A stretch of DNA of 64,000 nucleotides from Anatilimnocola aggregata. GTDB taxonomy: Bacteria; Planctomycetota; Planctomycetia; Pirellulales; Pirellulaceae. The stretch lies in NCBI RefSeq assembly GCF_007747655.1, contig NZ_CP036274.1, positions 1,984,001-2,048,000 of the forward strand, read 5' to 3'. The translations under genes and the position numbers were made by a program. A model generated the notes under the pieces. That model was given only the letters and a program-made list of their open reading frames with translations, had not been told where the DNA came from and did not search any database. Below are positions 53,146 to 61,559 of this stretch, piece by piece; position 1 is the first letter of the stretch, and each line of letters starts with the position of its first letter.

Positions 53146-55770
53146 TTATCCATGTGTAAATGAGTCAGCCAAAACGATCGACTTGATGATCTCACGCACC
53201 CGCCAGCCGTTCCGCTGGGCGGATTGCACCAGGCTGCGGATCAGCTCCTCGTCCGACAAGTTGAGCGGGCGGCTCAAGGCGTAGCCGGTCAGTCGCCGCA
53301 CCAACACTTCGCCGAACCGGTAACGCGACGGCTGCTGCTGGTCGCCGACCAGTTGTGCGAATTCGTCGAGGTCGGCGAACGCCCGGCCATCGGGCAGCTT
53401 GCCGGAACAGTCGATCGTCGAGTTAGCGGCACGGCGCGAGCCGTCCGGTTCCGCGTCGGTGCCGGACCGGAGGGCTTGCGTCCTGCCGCTACTTCTTTTC
53501 CCCAGATAATCGAAATCGGCCCAGGCGAAGCCCAGCGGATCGATCTTGCGGTGGCAGAGAGCACACGTGTTGATCGACGTGTGCAGCGCGATCTGCTCGC
53601 GGAGCGAGCGTTGCCCGCGTTTCTTATCCGACTTCGCCTGAACTTCGAGCGGTTCCACGTTGCCCGGCGGCGTGCCGGGATGTTCGCCGAGGAACCGATC
53701 GAGCAAATACACGCCGCGGAGGATCGTCGCTTCTTTGTTGCCGCGCGACGCCGCGACCACGACGCCGGCCATCGTGAGCCAGCCGCCTCGTCGATCTTCG
53801 GGGGCGGCCACTTCGCAGAACGCCGGGCCCTCCACGCCGGCCATGCCGTAATAGTGCGCCAGCCGATCATTGACGATCAGATAATCGCTGCCGATCAGTT
53901 CGTTGGCCGAACGATTGTTCCGCAGCAGATGCTCGAAGTAGCGCACCGGTTCGCGGGCCAGATCGTGCTTCAGCCGCTGCTCGCGCAGCTCGGCCACCTT
54001 GGCATTCGCGAAGCTCTTGAGCGTCAGGTTGAAATCGATCGGGTCATTCTCAACCCGCTCCAAGGCCAGCATCCGCGTCACAAAGTCGTCGGCGAATACT
54101 TGACTGCGGGCGTCATCGACCAAGCGATCGACTTGTGCCGCCAGCACCTGGCGATCGTGCAACTTGCCTGCGGTCGCCAGGTCCAACAGTTCGCGGTCCG
54201 GTCCGCTGCCCCAGAGAAAAATGGATAACCGGTTGGCCAGTTCCACCCCTGACAGCGGCGAGGGTTTTTCCGCTTTGCGCTCAACGAGGTACTGGGCATG
54301 GGGAGAAACGAGCACGGCCGTGAGCGGTTCCCGCAGGGCACCATCGCGACTCTGGCCGTCCGCGCGCCGCTGCTGGTAGATGTCCACAAAGGGAGCGATC
54401 TCCTCGGTGGCCACAGGCCGGCGCCACGCCCGGGCCGCGACGTCTTGCAGAATCGCGGCCGCTCGCTCGCGATCGTCGTTGAGTTTGTCACCGGCCACCG
54501 TCAACGCCGTATGACACCGCGGCGGCCATTCTCCTGCCCCCGGCCCGAACGCCTCGACCGAATCGATGACGATCTTCGATTCCTGGTAGGGCCATTCCAC
54601 GGGCTTGCCCTTCGGCCCCGTCGGCTTCTCGCGATCCGCGAGCGGCGTGGCGTCATTGCTGATTCGGACGCCAATCATCTTCGAGCGTTCAAACAGAACA
54701 TACGGAAAGTCGACGAGATCCAGCGGAATCTCGACGTCGTAATCCCGAAGCTGCTCCGCCGAATTCTCAATCGGAATCTCGGCGAGCTGACGGTTGTAAA
54801 GCTGATTGATCACATTGTTGTGGAACGCGACTCTCAGGACGGGAACGCCTTCTCCTTTCGGAACGTTTGAGCCGGCCCGAATCCGCAAACGCAACACGCC
54901 TTTCGGCTCGACGTAGGGCAATTCCAGATACCACGAACCGGCGCCCATTTTGTCGCGACCCAGATAGTCATCGGTGCGATAGATCGGCGGCAGCGTTGTC
55001 GAGCCGTCAGGATTCCGCTCCGCAACGCCGATGGAGATTTTCGCCGCCCGCTTGATCTCCTTCTCATTCGCGGGCACGGCGCCGCCCAAGCCCTGTTCCC
55101 CTTGCTTCATGCCGGCGACGTTCGCCTTTCCCAGGCCGCGAGCGTCGAAGCGATAGCTCCACGGCTCCGGACGCGGCTCATCCGCCAGCACCGCTTTCAC
55201 AAGCTGTTCCACCAGGTCGATGCTGGCCTTCAGGTGCAGGCTTTGAAAGGTCAACCGGTCGCCATCGTTCAGCGGCAATTCCGACTGGGGATCGGTCGGC
55301 AGCTTTTCCTGCAGATTCAGCGGCACATTCGGATAACGCAGGCCGAGCACGTCTTCCAACAGCCGCGCATATTCGACTCGCGTCAGCCGCCGCATGGTCA
55401 TCCGTCCGGAACCGCCGCGCTCGGCAATCACGGCCCGCTCGACCTCTCGGCGAATCCAGGAGGTCAGCGTGTCGAGATCATCGGTCGAGAGCCTCGGCTT
55501 TTCCTCTGGCGGCATGTCGCCGCGGACGAGCATCGCATAAGCCTTTTCCCACGTGGCCCGCACTTTGGCATCGGCCAAATCGGTTGCCGGCTGATCGAAC
55601 CGCACTTCACCTGCCGGCTTTTCGCCGCCGTGACATCCGGCGCAGTGCCTGACCAGCAGCGATCGCACCGTGGTTTCGAGCGGTTTGGAATCATCGGCCG
55701 ACAAAGAACTCACGCAGGTCGCTAACGCGACCAGCGCCAAACCGAGCCGTTGCACAAGCGGATTCGTCAT
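53146..55770 (-). CDS. DUF1592-type multidomain cytochrome c with an in-frame palindrome insertion
   Basis: 874 residues. Signal peptide MTNPLVQRLGLALVALATCV sets the start at 55770; upstream codons to 55863 are a family D repeat. PSCyt1 has CAGCH near 42 and DMPPEEKPRLSTDDL; PSD3 has RLTRVEYARLLEDVLGL; PSD5 (AARAWRRPVATEEIA); PSD4 (ANRLSIFLWGSGPDREL); PSCyt3 with CALCHRKIDPLGFAWADFD near 735; PSD2 (LVRRLTGYALSRPL). Between FDYLGK and SGKLPDGRAF, where paralogues have a short linker, about 28 extra residues (757-783) are encoded by a family A palindrome. The frame and both haem motifs survive, so the protein may still work. Confidence 0.9.
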   Translation of the reverse strand: MTNPLVQRLGLALVALATCVSSLSADDSKPLETTVRSLLVRHCAGCHGGEKPAGEVRFDQPATDLADAKVRATWEKAYAMLVRGDMPPEEKPRLSTDDLDTLTSWIRREVERAVIAERGGSGRMTMRRLTRVEYARLLEDVLGLRYPNVPLNLQEKLPTDPQSELPLNDGDRLTFQSLHLKASIDLVEQLVKAVLADEPRPEPWSYRFDARGLGKANVAGMKQGEQGLGGAVPANEKEIKRAAKISIGVAERNPDGSTTLPPIYRTDDYLGRDKMGAGSWYLELPYVEPKGVLRLRIRAGSNVPKGEGVPVLRVAFHNNVINQLYNRQLAEIPIENSAEQLRDYDVEIPLDLVDFPYVLFERSKMIGVRISNDATPLADREKPTGPKGKPVEWPYQESKIVIDSVEAFGPGAGEWPPRCHTALTVAGDKLNDDRERAAAILQDVAARAWRRPVATEEIAPFVDIYQQRRADGQSRDGALREPLTAVLVSPHAQYLVERKAEKPSPLSGVELANRLSIFLWGSGPDRELLDLATAGKLHDRQVLAAQVDRLVDDARSQVFADDFVTRMLALERVENDPIDFNLTLKSFANAKVAELREQRLKHDLAREPVRYFEHLLRNNRSANELIGSDYLIVNDRLAHYYGMAGVEGPAFCEVAAPEDRRGGWLTMAGVVVAASRGNKEATILRGVYLLDRFLGEHPGTPPGNVEPLEVQAKSDKKRGQRSLREQIALHTSINTCALCHRKIDPLGFAWADFDYLGKRSSGRTQALRSGTDAEPDGSRRAANSTIDCSGKLPDGRAFADLDEFAQLVGDQQQPSRYRFGEVLVRRLTGYALSRPLNLSDEELIRSLVQSAQRNGWRVREIIKSIVLADSFTHG
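53425..53492. repeat. Family A palindrome inside a coding sequence
   Basis: The left arm AGCGGCACGGCGCGAGCCGT then CCGGT and the right arm (reverse complement AGCGGCAGGACGCAAGCCCT then CCGGT) pair closely. It lies inside the DUF1592 cytochrome gene and adds an Arg/Ser-rich segment without breaking the frame. Confidence 0.85.
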
Positions 55771-55782
55771 CGCTTCTTCTCC

Positions 55783-55854
55783 GTTCGTAGTCCCGGCTTT
55801 AGCCGGCAGCTTCGCCAGTATTCCCGAAAACCGCCTGAAGGCGGGACTACGAAC
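55783..55854. repeat. Palindromic repeat, family D (GTAGTCCCG)
   Basis: GTTCGTAGTCCCGGCTTTAG and the right arm (reverse complement GTTCGTAGTCCCGCCTTCAG) pair with few mismatches. It lies just upstream of the cytochrome start at 55770 and directly after the tail remnant at 55856. Confidence 0.8.
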
Positions 55855-55855
55855 A

Positions 55856-55960
55856 CTACCCAAGCAACTCTTCCAGCGGGCCGTGCTGGTTGAAATCCTT
55901 CAGCCCCGGATCGGCCATGCCGAAGCTGTCGCGCGACGAGCCGGCAAAGTTCGGACTTCG
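55856..55960 (-). pseudogene. C-terminal remnant of a DUF1552-like gene
   Basis: One minus-strand frame reads NFAGSSRDSFGMADPGLKDF then NQHGPLEELLG and a stop at 55856. The ending GPLEELLG resembles the tails of DUF1552 proteins here (GPLSELLV at 62569, GPLGQLT at 39630). Upstream it is joined directly to a GCTAAG leader (55961-56028) that elsewhere precedes a cytochrome start, so everything between a promoter and this tail has been deleted. The family assignment is tentative. Confidence 0.5.
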
Positions 55961-56028
55961 CGGTCATCAATAACATTGACCCCAACGACCGAAAACTTAG
56001 CAGCGATTATCTCGAATACCGGCCAGTC
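55961..56028 (-). promoter_or_regulatory. Conserved GCTAAG leader element, copy 2 (orphan)
   Basis: It carries GCTAAGTTTTCGGTCG then TGATGACC, as in copies at 46977 and 61378, but no MKHLLTIAA-type signal peptide or cytochrome follows. The core is at 55996-56001. It now leads into the tail remnant at 55856. Confidence 0.45.
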
Positions 56029-56031
56029 GTT

Positions 56032-56055
56032 GCGGCACGGCGCGAGCCGTGCCGC
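56032..56055. repeat. Short perfect hairpin of family A
   Basis: GCGGCACGG, loop CGCGAG, CCGTGCCGC. It lies seven bases past the stop of the DUF1552 gene at 56063, a position where it could act as a terminator stem. Confidence 0.65.
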
Positions 56056-56062
56056 TACTTCT

Positions 56063-57349
56063 TTAACTCAATTCCGAGATCCCTTGTTCCTGGCCGTTGA
56101 ATCTTGGCGCAGGTATTCCACCACACTTCAACATCTCGACAAACAAGCGGCTGAGGGTTGTCTTCTCGTCGGGGAAGAGCAGGTGTTGGCCCTGCTTGAC
56201 GCCCAGCTTGCGACCGCCGACGAGCAGGATCGGCAGATTGCGGACCGAGTGCGAATCAAACGTGCTCTTGAACGGAAATCCCTGCGCCCAGCCCGTGCCG
56301 TTGTTCATGTGGCTGCCGAACAGGATGCACGTGTAGTCGAGCAGCGTGCCGTCCCCCACCGGCGTCGCCTGCATCGAGGCGACGAAACTCGCAAACAGCT
56401 TGACGGCTTTCAGATCGCGAGCGGCAACGACGTCCAGGTTGGACTGCTGTCCCTTGTGATGAGTCGCCCCATGCGCGCTTCCCAGCCCGGACGTGAACAT
56501 CAAGGTGCCGACCCGAGACCGCTCCGTGAGCAGTGCCATTCGCATGAGCTCGTACATGGGAGGCTGGCGGCCTTGCTTTTCGGCCGCCGCGAACGCGGCC
56601 TTGTCAACGTCGGGCGGCGCCTTCTGCAACCACGAACGGTCGCGGGCGATCTGGCGTTCCATTTCCCGAACGGCATCCAGATATGCGTCAACCTGGCGGG
56701 CATCTTCCGCCGAAATCGACTTCCGCAGCGCTACGGTCTGTGCTTCCAGACCATCGAGAATGCTCTCGTTGCGACTGATCCGCGCCTCGGTCTCGCGAAC
56801 GGCCGCGTCCGTCGGGGCGACAAACAGTTTTTGAAACAGGGCGCCGGCGTCGCTGATCGACGGGATCGGCCGGCCCTTGCGATCGTAGGAAAGGGTCGAC
56901 GACCACTTAACCGTCCCCGTCCCACCCGGACCGAGCACCAGGGAAGGAAACTGCACGTCTTTCCCAAGATGTTCGGCTGCGACCTGGTCGACCGACACGG
57001 CGTTGCTCGTCGCCTTGGCGCCCGTCAGGAACGTGTCGGCCGCGAGATGCCCGTTGTCGTCGTAGGTCTGCCGCAGCCCCGACAGGACGGTCATGTGGTC
57101 GCGAAAAGGCTCCAGCGGACGCAGCGTCTCCGTGATTTCCCACTCGCGACCGAGTTTCGTCGGATACCAACGTACGTTGTCCACACCGTTGCCGATCTCG
57201 TCGATGAATAGCAGCCGCGGCCGCGGCACATTGGCCTTTGCCGTTTGGTCATTGGCGAGCAGACGGGGCAGCATCGCCTCAAGCAAGGGCAGACCGAGCA
57301 GGGCACACGTGCCTCGCAGGCAGGTTCGACGATTGATCTGATGCCTCAT
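56063..57349 (-). CDS. DUF1552 (HXXSHH) family protein
   Basis: This 428-residue protein, the shortest of its family here, has leader INRRTCLRGTCALLGLPLLE. Blocks: LLFIDEIGNGVDNVRWYP, TVLSGLRQTYDDNGHL, DQVAAEHLGKDVQFPSLVLG, LFGSHMNNGTGWAQGFPF. The histidine motif is HGATHHKGQQ. The tail PRFNGQEQGISELS is diverged. It starts 42 bases after the lactonase-type gene, which follows the cytochrome at 58547, so it is probably the partner of that cytochrome in a three-gene unit. Confidence 0.88.
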   Translation of the reverse strand: MRHQINRRTCLRGTCALLGLPLLEAMLPRLLANDQTAKANVPRPRLLFIDEIGNGVDNVRWYPTKLGREWEITETLRPLEPFRDHMTVLSGLRQTYDDNGHLAADTFLTGAKATSNAVSVDQVAAEHLGKDVQFPSLVLGPGGTGTVKWSSTLSYDRKGRPIPSISDAGALFQKLFVAPTDAAVRETEARISRNESILDGLEAQTVALRKSISAEDARQVDAYLDAVREMERQIARDRSWLQKAPPDVDKAAFAAAEKQGRQPPMYELMRMALLTERSRVGTLMFTSGLGSAHGATHHKGQQSNLDVVAARDLKAVKLFASFVASMQATPVGDGTLLDYTCILFGSHMNNGTGWAQGFPFKSTFDSHSVRNLPILLVGGRKLGVKQGQHLLFPDEKTTLSRLFVEMLKCGGIPAPRFNGQEQGISELS

Positions 57350-57391
57350 GGCGTTGGCTCACTTTCCTGAAAATGATGATTACTTCCAACC

Positions 57392-58525
57392 TCAGCGCTC
57401 CCGCGGGAAATTGACGATTTCGACCCAGTTCGGCCCCATGACCTCATAACGGTGCTTCATTGTCGTTTGGCCGGTCTTTTGATCGATGGCATGAACGACG
57501 ACGTTGCCACCGGTGCCTCCGGCCACCAGAAATCGCCCGCTGGGGTCGATGGCGAAATCACGTGGCCCGCGTGCCGTCGGAACCTGTCCCAAGGCTGTGA
57601 GTTCGCCCGACGCTTGGTCGATCGAGAACCCGGCGACGGAGTCATGCTCTCGGGTGGACGCATAGACAAAACGGCCGTCCGGCGTGACGTGAATGTCCGC
57701 GCCGCTGCCTTTCAATACGCCATCTGGAACGGTCAACAAGGTTTGAATGGCGCGGAGCCCGCCGGTGTCGGGACCGACCTGATAGAACGTCAGCGACCGA
57801 CTAGACTCGTTGACGACGTACAGCCAGTCCTTTTCGGGGTGAAACCAAAGGTGCCGCGGCCGGGAGTCCTTGGGGGCCTTGTGCTTGGCCACCGCCTGGG
57901 CCGCCAGCCCCTTGCCGTTCTCGTTCCACGCATACTGCCAGATATCGCCGGCGCAGGGAACATAGACGAACCTGTCGTGCCGGTCGCTGAGAATGGCGTG
58001 CGGCCGGAGGCCGGAATCGAGCACCTGCAATTGATCGATCTGCGGACGACCCTGGCTGTCAAGAAGGCACACGATGACCTGTTTCTGATGGTACATCGCG
58101 GCCAACAGATGCCGGCCGCGGCGATCGAGCGCGAGGTATTCCGGGCGTCCCGGCAACTGGACTTCCGCCAACGATTTCAAGGTCCCGGAGCCTGCATCGA
58201 TGTCATAGGTATGAATTTTGTCGGGATAGCTGACCGCGTAGACCCGTCGCTTCTGGGTGTCCACGGCCAGGGGACCGGGGCTTTCCAGCGGCTGCTCGAC
58301 GACCGGCGTTAGAGCACCGTCGTCGGAAGACAGGCGACAGACACTGATGCCCTGTATTTTGCCCCGCGAGAAATTGCTCCGCGAGAAATACGCGAACGTC
58401 ACACTGTCGCCCTGTGCGGCAGGCTCAGTCCCCACGGCACGGCCGGGCACGCACTGCAAGGCGATGGCGAGCGCGAGGCCAACCCGCACCGCGTTGGCCC
58501 GACCACAAAAGCTGATTCCTCTCAC
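57392..58525 (-). CDS. Secreted lactonase-family seven-bladed beta-propeller protein
   Basis: This 377-residue protein has a signal peptide (MRGISFCGRANAVRVGLALAIALQCVPGRAVG). Repeated blades such as KRRVYAVSYPDKIHTYDID, RFVYASTREHDSVAGFSID and GRFLVAGGTGGNVVVHAID, with IHVTPDGRFVY and FAIDPSGRFLV, match the 6-phosphogluconolactonase-type (Lactonase, PF10282) fold. Export to the envelope makes a role in sugar-phosphate metabolism unlikely; it may bind or hydrolyse an extracellular lactone or act as a scaffold. It lies between the cytochrome at 58547 (21-base gap) and a DUF1552 gene. Confidence 0.85.
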   Translation of the reverse strand: MRGISFCGRANAVRVGLALAIALQCVPGRAVGTEPAAQGDSVTFAYFSRSNFSRGKIQGISVCRLSSDDGALTPVVEQPLESPGPLAVDTQKRRVYAVSYPDKIHTYDIDAGSGTLKSLAEVQLPGRPEYLALDRRGRHLLAAMYHQKQVIVCLLDSQGRPQIDQLQVLDSGLRPHAILSDRHDRFVYVPCAGDIWQYAWNENGKGLAAQAVAKHKAPKDSRPRHLWFHPEKDWLYVVNESSRSLTFYQVGPDTGGLRAIQTLLTVPDGVLKGSGADIHVTPDGRFVYASTREHDSVAGFSIDQASGELTALGQVPTARGPRDFAIDPSGRFLVAGGTGGNVVVHAIDQKTGQTTMKHRYEVMGPNWVEIVNFPRER

Positions 58526-58546
58526 CTCGCGACCTCCTGGCTTCCG

Positions 58547-61354
58547 TCAGTAGTTTCTGAAGCTGTCGCTGAGCACGATCAGCTCGATGATTTCCCGCAA
58601 CCGATAGTCGTTTTTCGCCGCTTTGGCGACGATTTGGTCGATGACCGCCTGGTCCTGATGACGAAGACTGCGGCCCAGTCCGTAAACCATCAACTTGCTC
58701 ACCAGACAACGCGCGAACACATCGTCCTTGGTCAGGAGCAACGCGCGCAGCTCCCGTGGACCATCGACCGGCACGCCCATGACGACGCCCTTCGTATCGA
58801 CCGGATGACCCTTCCGGTCGAATTTCTTCGTCTTGACTTCGACTTTTCCGTCCGGCGATGTAACGACCTCTTCGACAAGGAGTGGCTTCATGCCATCCGT
58901 CTCGGTCGTTCGCCACTGCCCGATCGCACCGTAATTTTCCAAGGCGAACCCGAGGGGATCGATCTTCTCATGACAGACGTTGCAGGTCGCGCGGCGGCGA
59001 TGGATCTCAAGTTGCTCGCGGATGCTTTTCTGGTCCAGGTCCGCCACGGCATTCGCGATCTCTCCCACGTTCTCCGGCGGCGGTGGCGGCGGATCGTCGA
59101 GGATGTTTTCCAGGATGAACATGCCCCGGCTGACGATCGAGGTGCGGATACTTCCCGAGGTCAACTTGAGGATGCTGGCCTGCCCGAGCAGCCCCCCTCG
59201 CACGCCGAAATTCGGGACATACTGTCCGGCGACCGGCATCTTGCGCCAGGAGGAAAAGGGCTTCCTGGTTTCCTTGCCGGTGAACTTGGCTTTGTAGAAC
59301 TCTGCCAGCCGGCCGTTGACCATCACCCAATCGCTGTCGAGAAACAGCCTGATGCTGCCATCGGTTCGCAGTACCTCGTGGAAAAAGCGGAGTGGTTCAT
59401 GAACCATCGCCCGCTGCAGAGACTCGTCGTAGTTGTACAGATCTTGGTCGGGCGCATTCAGACCGATGTTGTACAGGTGCAACCACTGGGACGTGAAATT
59501 GGCACTCAACTCCGAGGCGTACGTGTGATCGAGAAGCCGATTGACTTGCCGTTCGAGGACGACAGTGTCGCGCAGCTCGCCCCGATCCGCCGCAGCGATC
59601 AATTCGGAGTCTGGCGTCGAAGACCAGAGAAACAGGCTGAGACGAGTCGCCAAGTCGTGGGGCGACAGCGGCGTTCCCGGCTTCCGGGCGGTGGCTGCAT
59701 TGGACGCGAACAAGTGCTTGGGGGAGAGAAAGGCAGCACAGATCGCGGACCGAAGCGAGCCGCGGAAGTCGTTCGTTCGCGTGAAGTTGCGATCGAAGAC
59801 GCCCAACAGCAAGTCGAGATCACCGGGTGCGATTGGCCCACGATACAGGCGGGGAAGGAGCTTGGCCAGGCAAGCCTGGGCCGTCGCACGGGCATCCGAT
59901 CCATCGGCGGGACGAGTCGGAATCAAGGCCGACGGCTGATCGACCAGCGAATAAGGGCCTTCGACTTCCAAGTAGTCCACGTCCACAAAGTACGGGTAGT
60001 GGGCCTCGACTTCCTCGCGTGGCGGCACGACCGCCGGCTTGCCGTTCCTCGCCGGCAGCTCCAGCGGGGGCTGTCGCGTCTTGGGTTTGGCCGCACTCTC
60101 GAAACGGAAATCGAACGTGAAACCGGCTTTCGCCGCGGCAGAGACGGCCTCCCCAGCCGAACGAAAGTCGTCGAACTCGAGAATCGTCCATTCGCCGGGC
60201 TTCAGCACCCTGGACCGATTGGGCCCCTCGAAACAAAGCCGCGGAGCATCTTCATCCCATTCGTACGATCGGTCGTCATCGAGATCCCGCGCGTCATAAC
60301 GACCGACGAAAAAATGACTGCGGTTGAAATACCAGGCACGCACGAGTTCCGGCTCCACCCCGTCGGCGAATCGCAACCGGCAACGCATCCGCACCTTGTA
60401 TCGCCCCGTGGCACCGACCATGAGCGGCGCATTGTCTCCCATCACCCTGCCGAGGCGATCCGCGATCGTCACGCTGTCCTCGTTGATGAGCGGCAGCCCT
60501 CCACGTCGGTCCAGCTCCAGCCGATCGCGCTTGTCCTTTTCCAAGACCTTGGGAAAGAACGAACGCACGGCTGCCGCGACCTCTGCCGGTGTTCGCCGCG
60601 GCGGTCCCGCGCGGCTTGCGAGCTGCCACGTCAGGTCGAAAGCCGCCACAGAATGATCTGCTTGCAGCGATTCATGGAGGAAGACACGTTCGCCAAGCCC
60701 CTCGTAGAATGACTGCTCCTTGTCGGCATAGCGGCGGCCGAACTTGATTCGCCAACGCTGCGGCGAATAGTCGTCCGTGATCAGCGCGAGATGGCGGTCG
60801 ACGAATTGCTGGTATTGCTCGAGCAACAGCGCCGACTGACCGAGCCCGGCGCCGACGGTGTCGAAGCCATCGATTCGTCCTTCGTCCGGCAGCAATTCGA
60901 CAAAGGGAGGCAGGTTATAGAGAGTGCGATCAACGCCCAGCGTGTCCAACAGATCGTTTTGGAGTTCTTCGCGATTCAATCGCCGGGCAAAGCTCCCAGC
61001 GAACCGGGTTCCTCGATCGTCGATCACCTTGTCGAGCAAAGTCTTGAGTTCCGCGAGAACGTGGCGGCGTTCGTCCGCCGACGGCTGGGCTGCCTCCTTG
61101 GGCGGCATCTTGCCCTTGGAGAGCTGACGATAGATTGCCTCGTACGCGCGGGCTTCAATCGCACCAGCGTTCTGCTTCGCTGGGTCCAAGAGCGATGCGA
61201 TGCGAAAGCCCCCCTCCGCAGCATCACCGGCGTGACACTCACTGCAGTGTTTGTGGAGAAACCCGGACACGTTCTTCGGCAACGGCTCCGCCGCCGCAAG
61301 CGCGCTGGCCCACCACAGAGGCATGAACGCTGCGATCGTCAGGAGATGTTTCAT
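58547..61354 (-). CDS. DUF1592-type multidomain cytochrome c, long form
   Basis: 935 residues, the longest of the five. Signal peptide MKHLLTIAAFMPLWWASALA (shared with the gene at 44376). PSCyt1 has CSECH near 36 and KGKMPPKEAAQPSADE; PSD3 has RLNREELQNDLLDTLGVD. The insert between PSD3 and PSD5 is much longer than in its paralogues, with HFFVGRYDARDLDDD and HYPYFVDVDYLEVEGP, and could bind a ligand. PSD5 (LPRLYRGPIAPGDLD), PSD4 (ATRLSLFLWSSTPDSEL, FTSQWLHLYNI), PSCyt3 with CNVCHEKIDPLGFALENYG near 789, and PSD2 (LVSKLMVYGLGRSL) follow. Both haem motifs are intact. Upstream frame to 61501 is leader DNA. Confidence 0.9.
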   Translation of the reverse strand: MKHLLTIAAFMPLWWASALAAAEPLPKNVSGFLHKHCSECHAGDAAEGGFRIASLLDPAKQNAGAIEARAYEAIYRQLSKGKMPPKEAAQPSADERRHVLAELKTLLDKVIDDRGTRFAGSFARRLNREELQNDLLDTLGVDRTLYNLPPFVELLPDEGRIDGFDTVGAGLGQSALLLEQYQQFVDRHLALITDDYSPQRWRIKFGRRYADKEQSFYEGLGERVFLHESLQADHSVAAFDLTWQLASRAGPPRRTPAEVAAAVRSFFPKVLEKDKRDRLELDRRGGLPLINEDSVTIADRLGRVMGDNAPLMVGATGRYKVRMRCRLRFADGVEPELVRAWYFNRSHFFVGRYDARDLDDDRSYEWDEDAPRLCFEGPNRSRVLKPGEWTILEFDDFRSAGEAVSAAAKAGFTFDFRFESAAKPKTRQPPLELPARNGKPAVVPPREEVEAHYPYFVDVDYLEVEGPYSLVDQPSALIPTRPADGSDARATAQACLAKLLPRLYRGPIAPGDLDLLLGVFDRNFTRTNDFRGSLRSAICAAFLSPKHLFASNAATARKPGTPLSPHDLATRLSLFLWSSTPDSELIAAADRGELRDTVVLERQVNRLLDHTYASELSANFTSQWLHLYNIGLNAPDQDLYNYDESLQRAMVHEPLRFFHEVLRTDGSIRLFLDSDWVMVNGRLAEFYKAKFTGKETRKPFSSWRKMPVAGQYVPNFGVRGGLLGQASILKLTSGSIRTSIVSRGMFILENILDDPPPPPPENVGEIANAVADLDQKSIREQLEIHRRRATCNVCHEKIDPLGFALENYGAIGQWRTTETDGMKPLLVEEVVTSPDGKVEVKTKKFDRKGHPVDTKGVVMGVPVDGPRELRALLLTKDDVFARCLVSKLMVYGLGRSLRHQDQAVIDQIVAKAAKNDYRLREIIELIVLSDSFRNY

Positions 61355-61377
61355 GGCCGTCCGGGGTGGTTGTTCGA

Positions 61378-61443
61378 AGTCATCAGTATTCATTGATCCA
61401 GACGACCGAAAACTTAGCAGCAATCCTCCGAATGCCTGCCGAT
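61378..61443 (-). promoter_or_regulatory. Conserved GCTAAG leader element, copy 3
   Basis: Minus strand GCTGCTAAGTTTTCGGTCG then TGGATCAATG and TGATGAC, identical in the core to copy 46977. The core (61413-61418) lies 59 bases before the ATG at 61354, as it does at 46952. The DNA between the element and the signal peptide is also conserved. Confidence 0.5.
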
Positions 61444-61454
61444 CGCTGGCAAGT

Positions 61455-61526
61455 CGTACCGGCACGGCGCGAACCAACCGGTGTCGCCTGGCGCAAGCCA
61501 CCGGGCGGCTTGCGCCGCTCCGCTAC
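61455..61526. repeat. Double family A palindrome
   Basis: It holds GTACCGGCACGGCGCGAACC and then a tight hairpin GGCGCAAGCC / GGCTTGCGCC ending in GCTAC. It lies between the WD40 gene and the cytochrome leader. Confidence 0.7.
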
Positions 61527-61559
61527 TAGGCAACAGGCCGTTCTCAACTGGCGGCGGCA

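Noticed and set aside
55670-57211. 513-codon plus-strand frame
   Set aside because: Crosses the antisense of a cytochrome start, a palindrome, a remnant and a DUF1552 gene; composition is not protein-like.
58634-60712. 692-codon plus-strand frame
   Set aside because: It lies antisense to the DUF1592 cytochrome gene, has no signal peptide or family motif, and is a mirror frame typical of GC-rich DNA.
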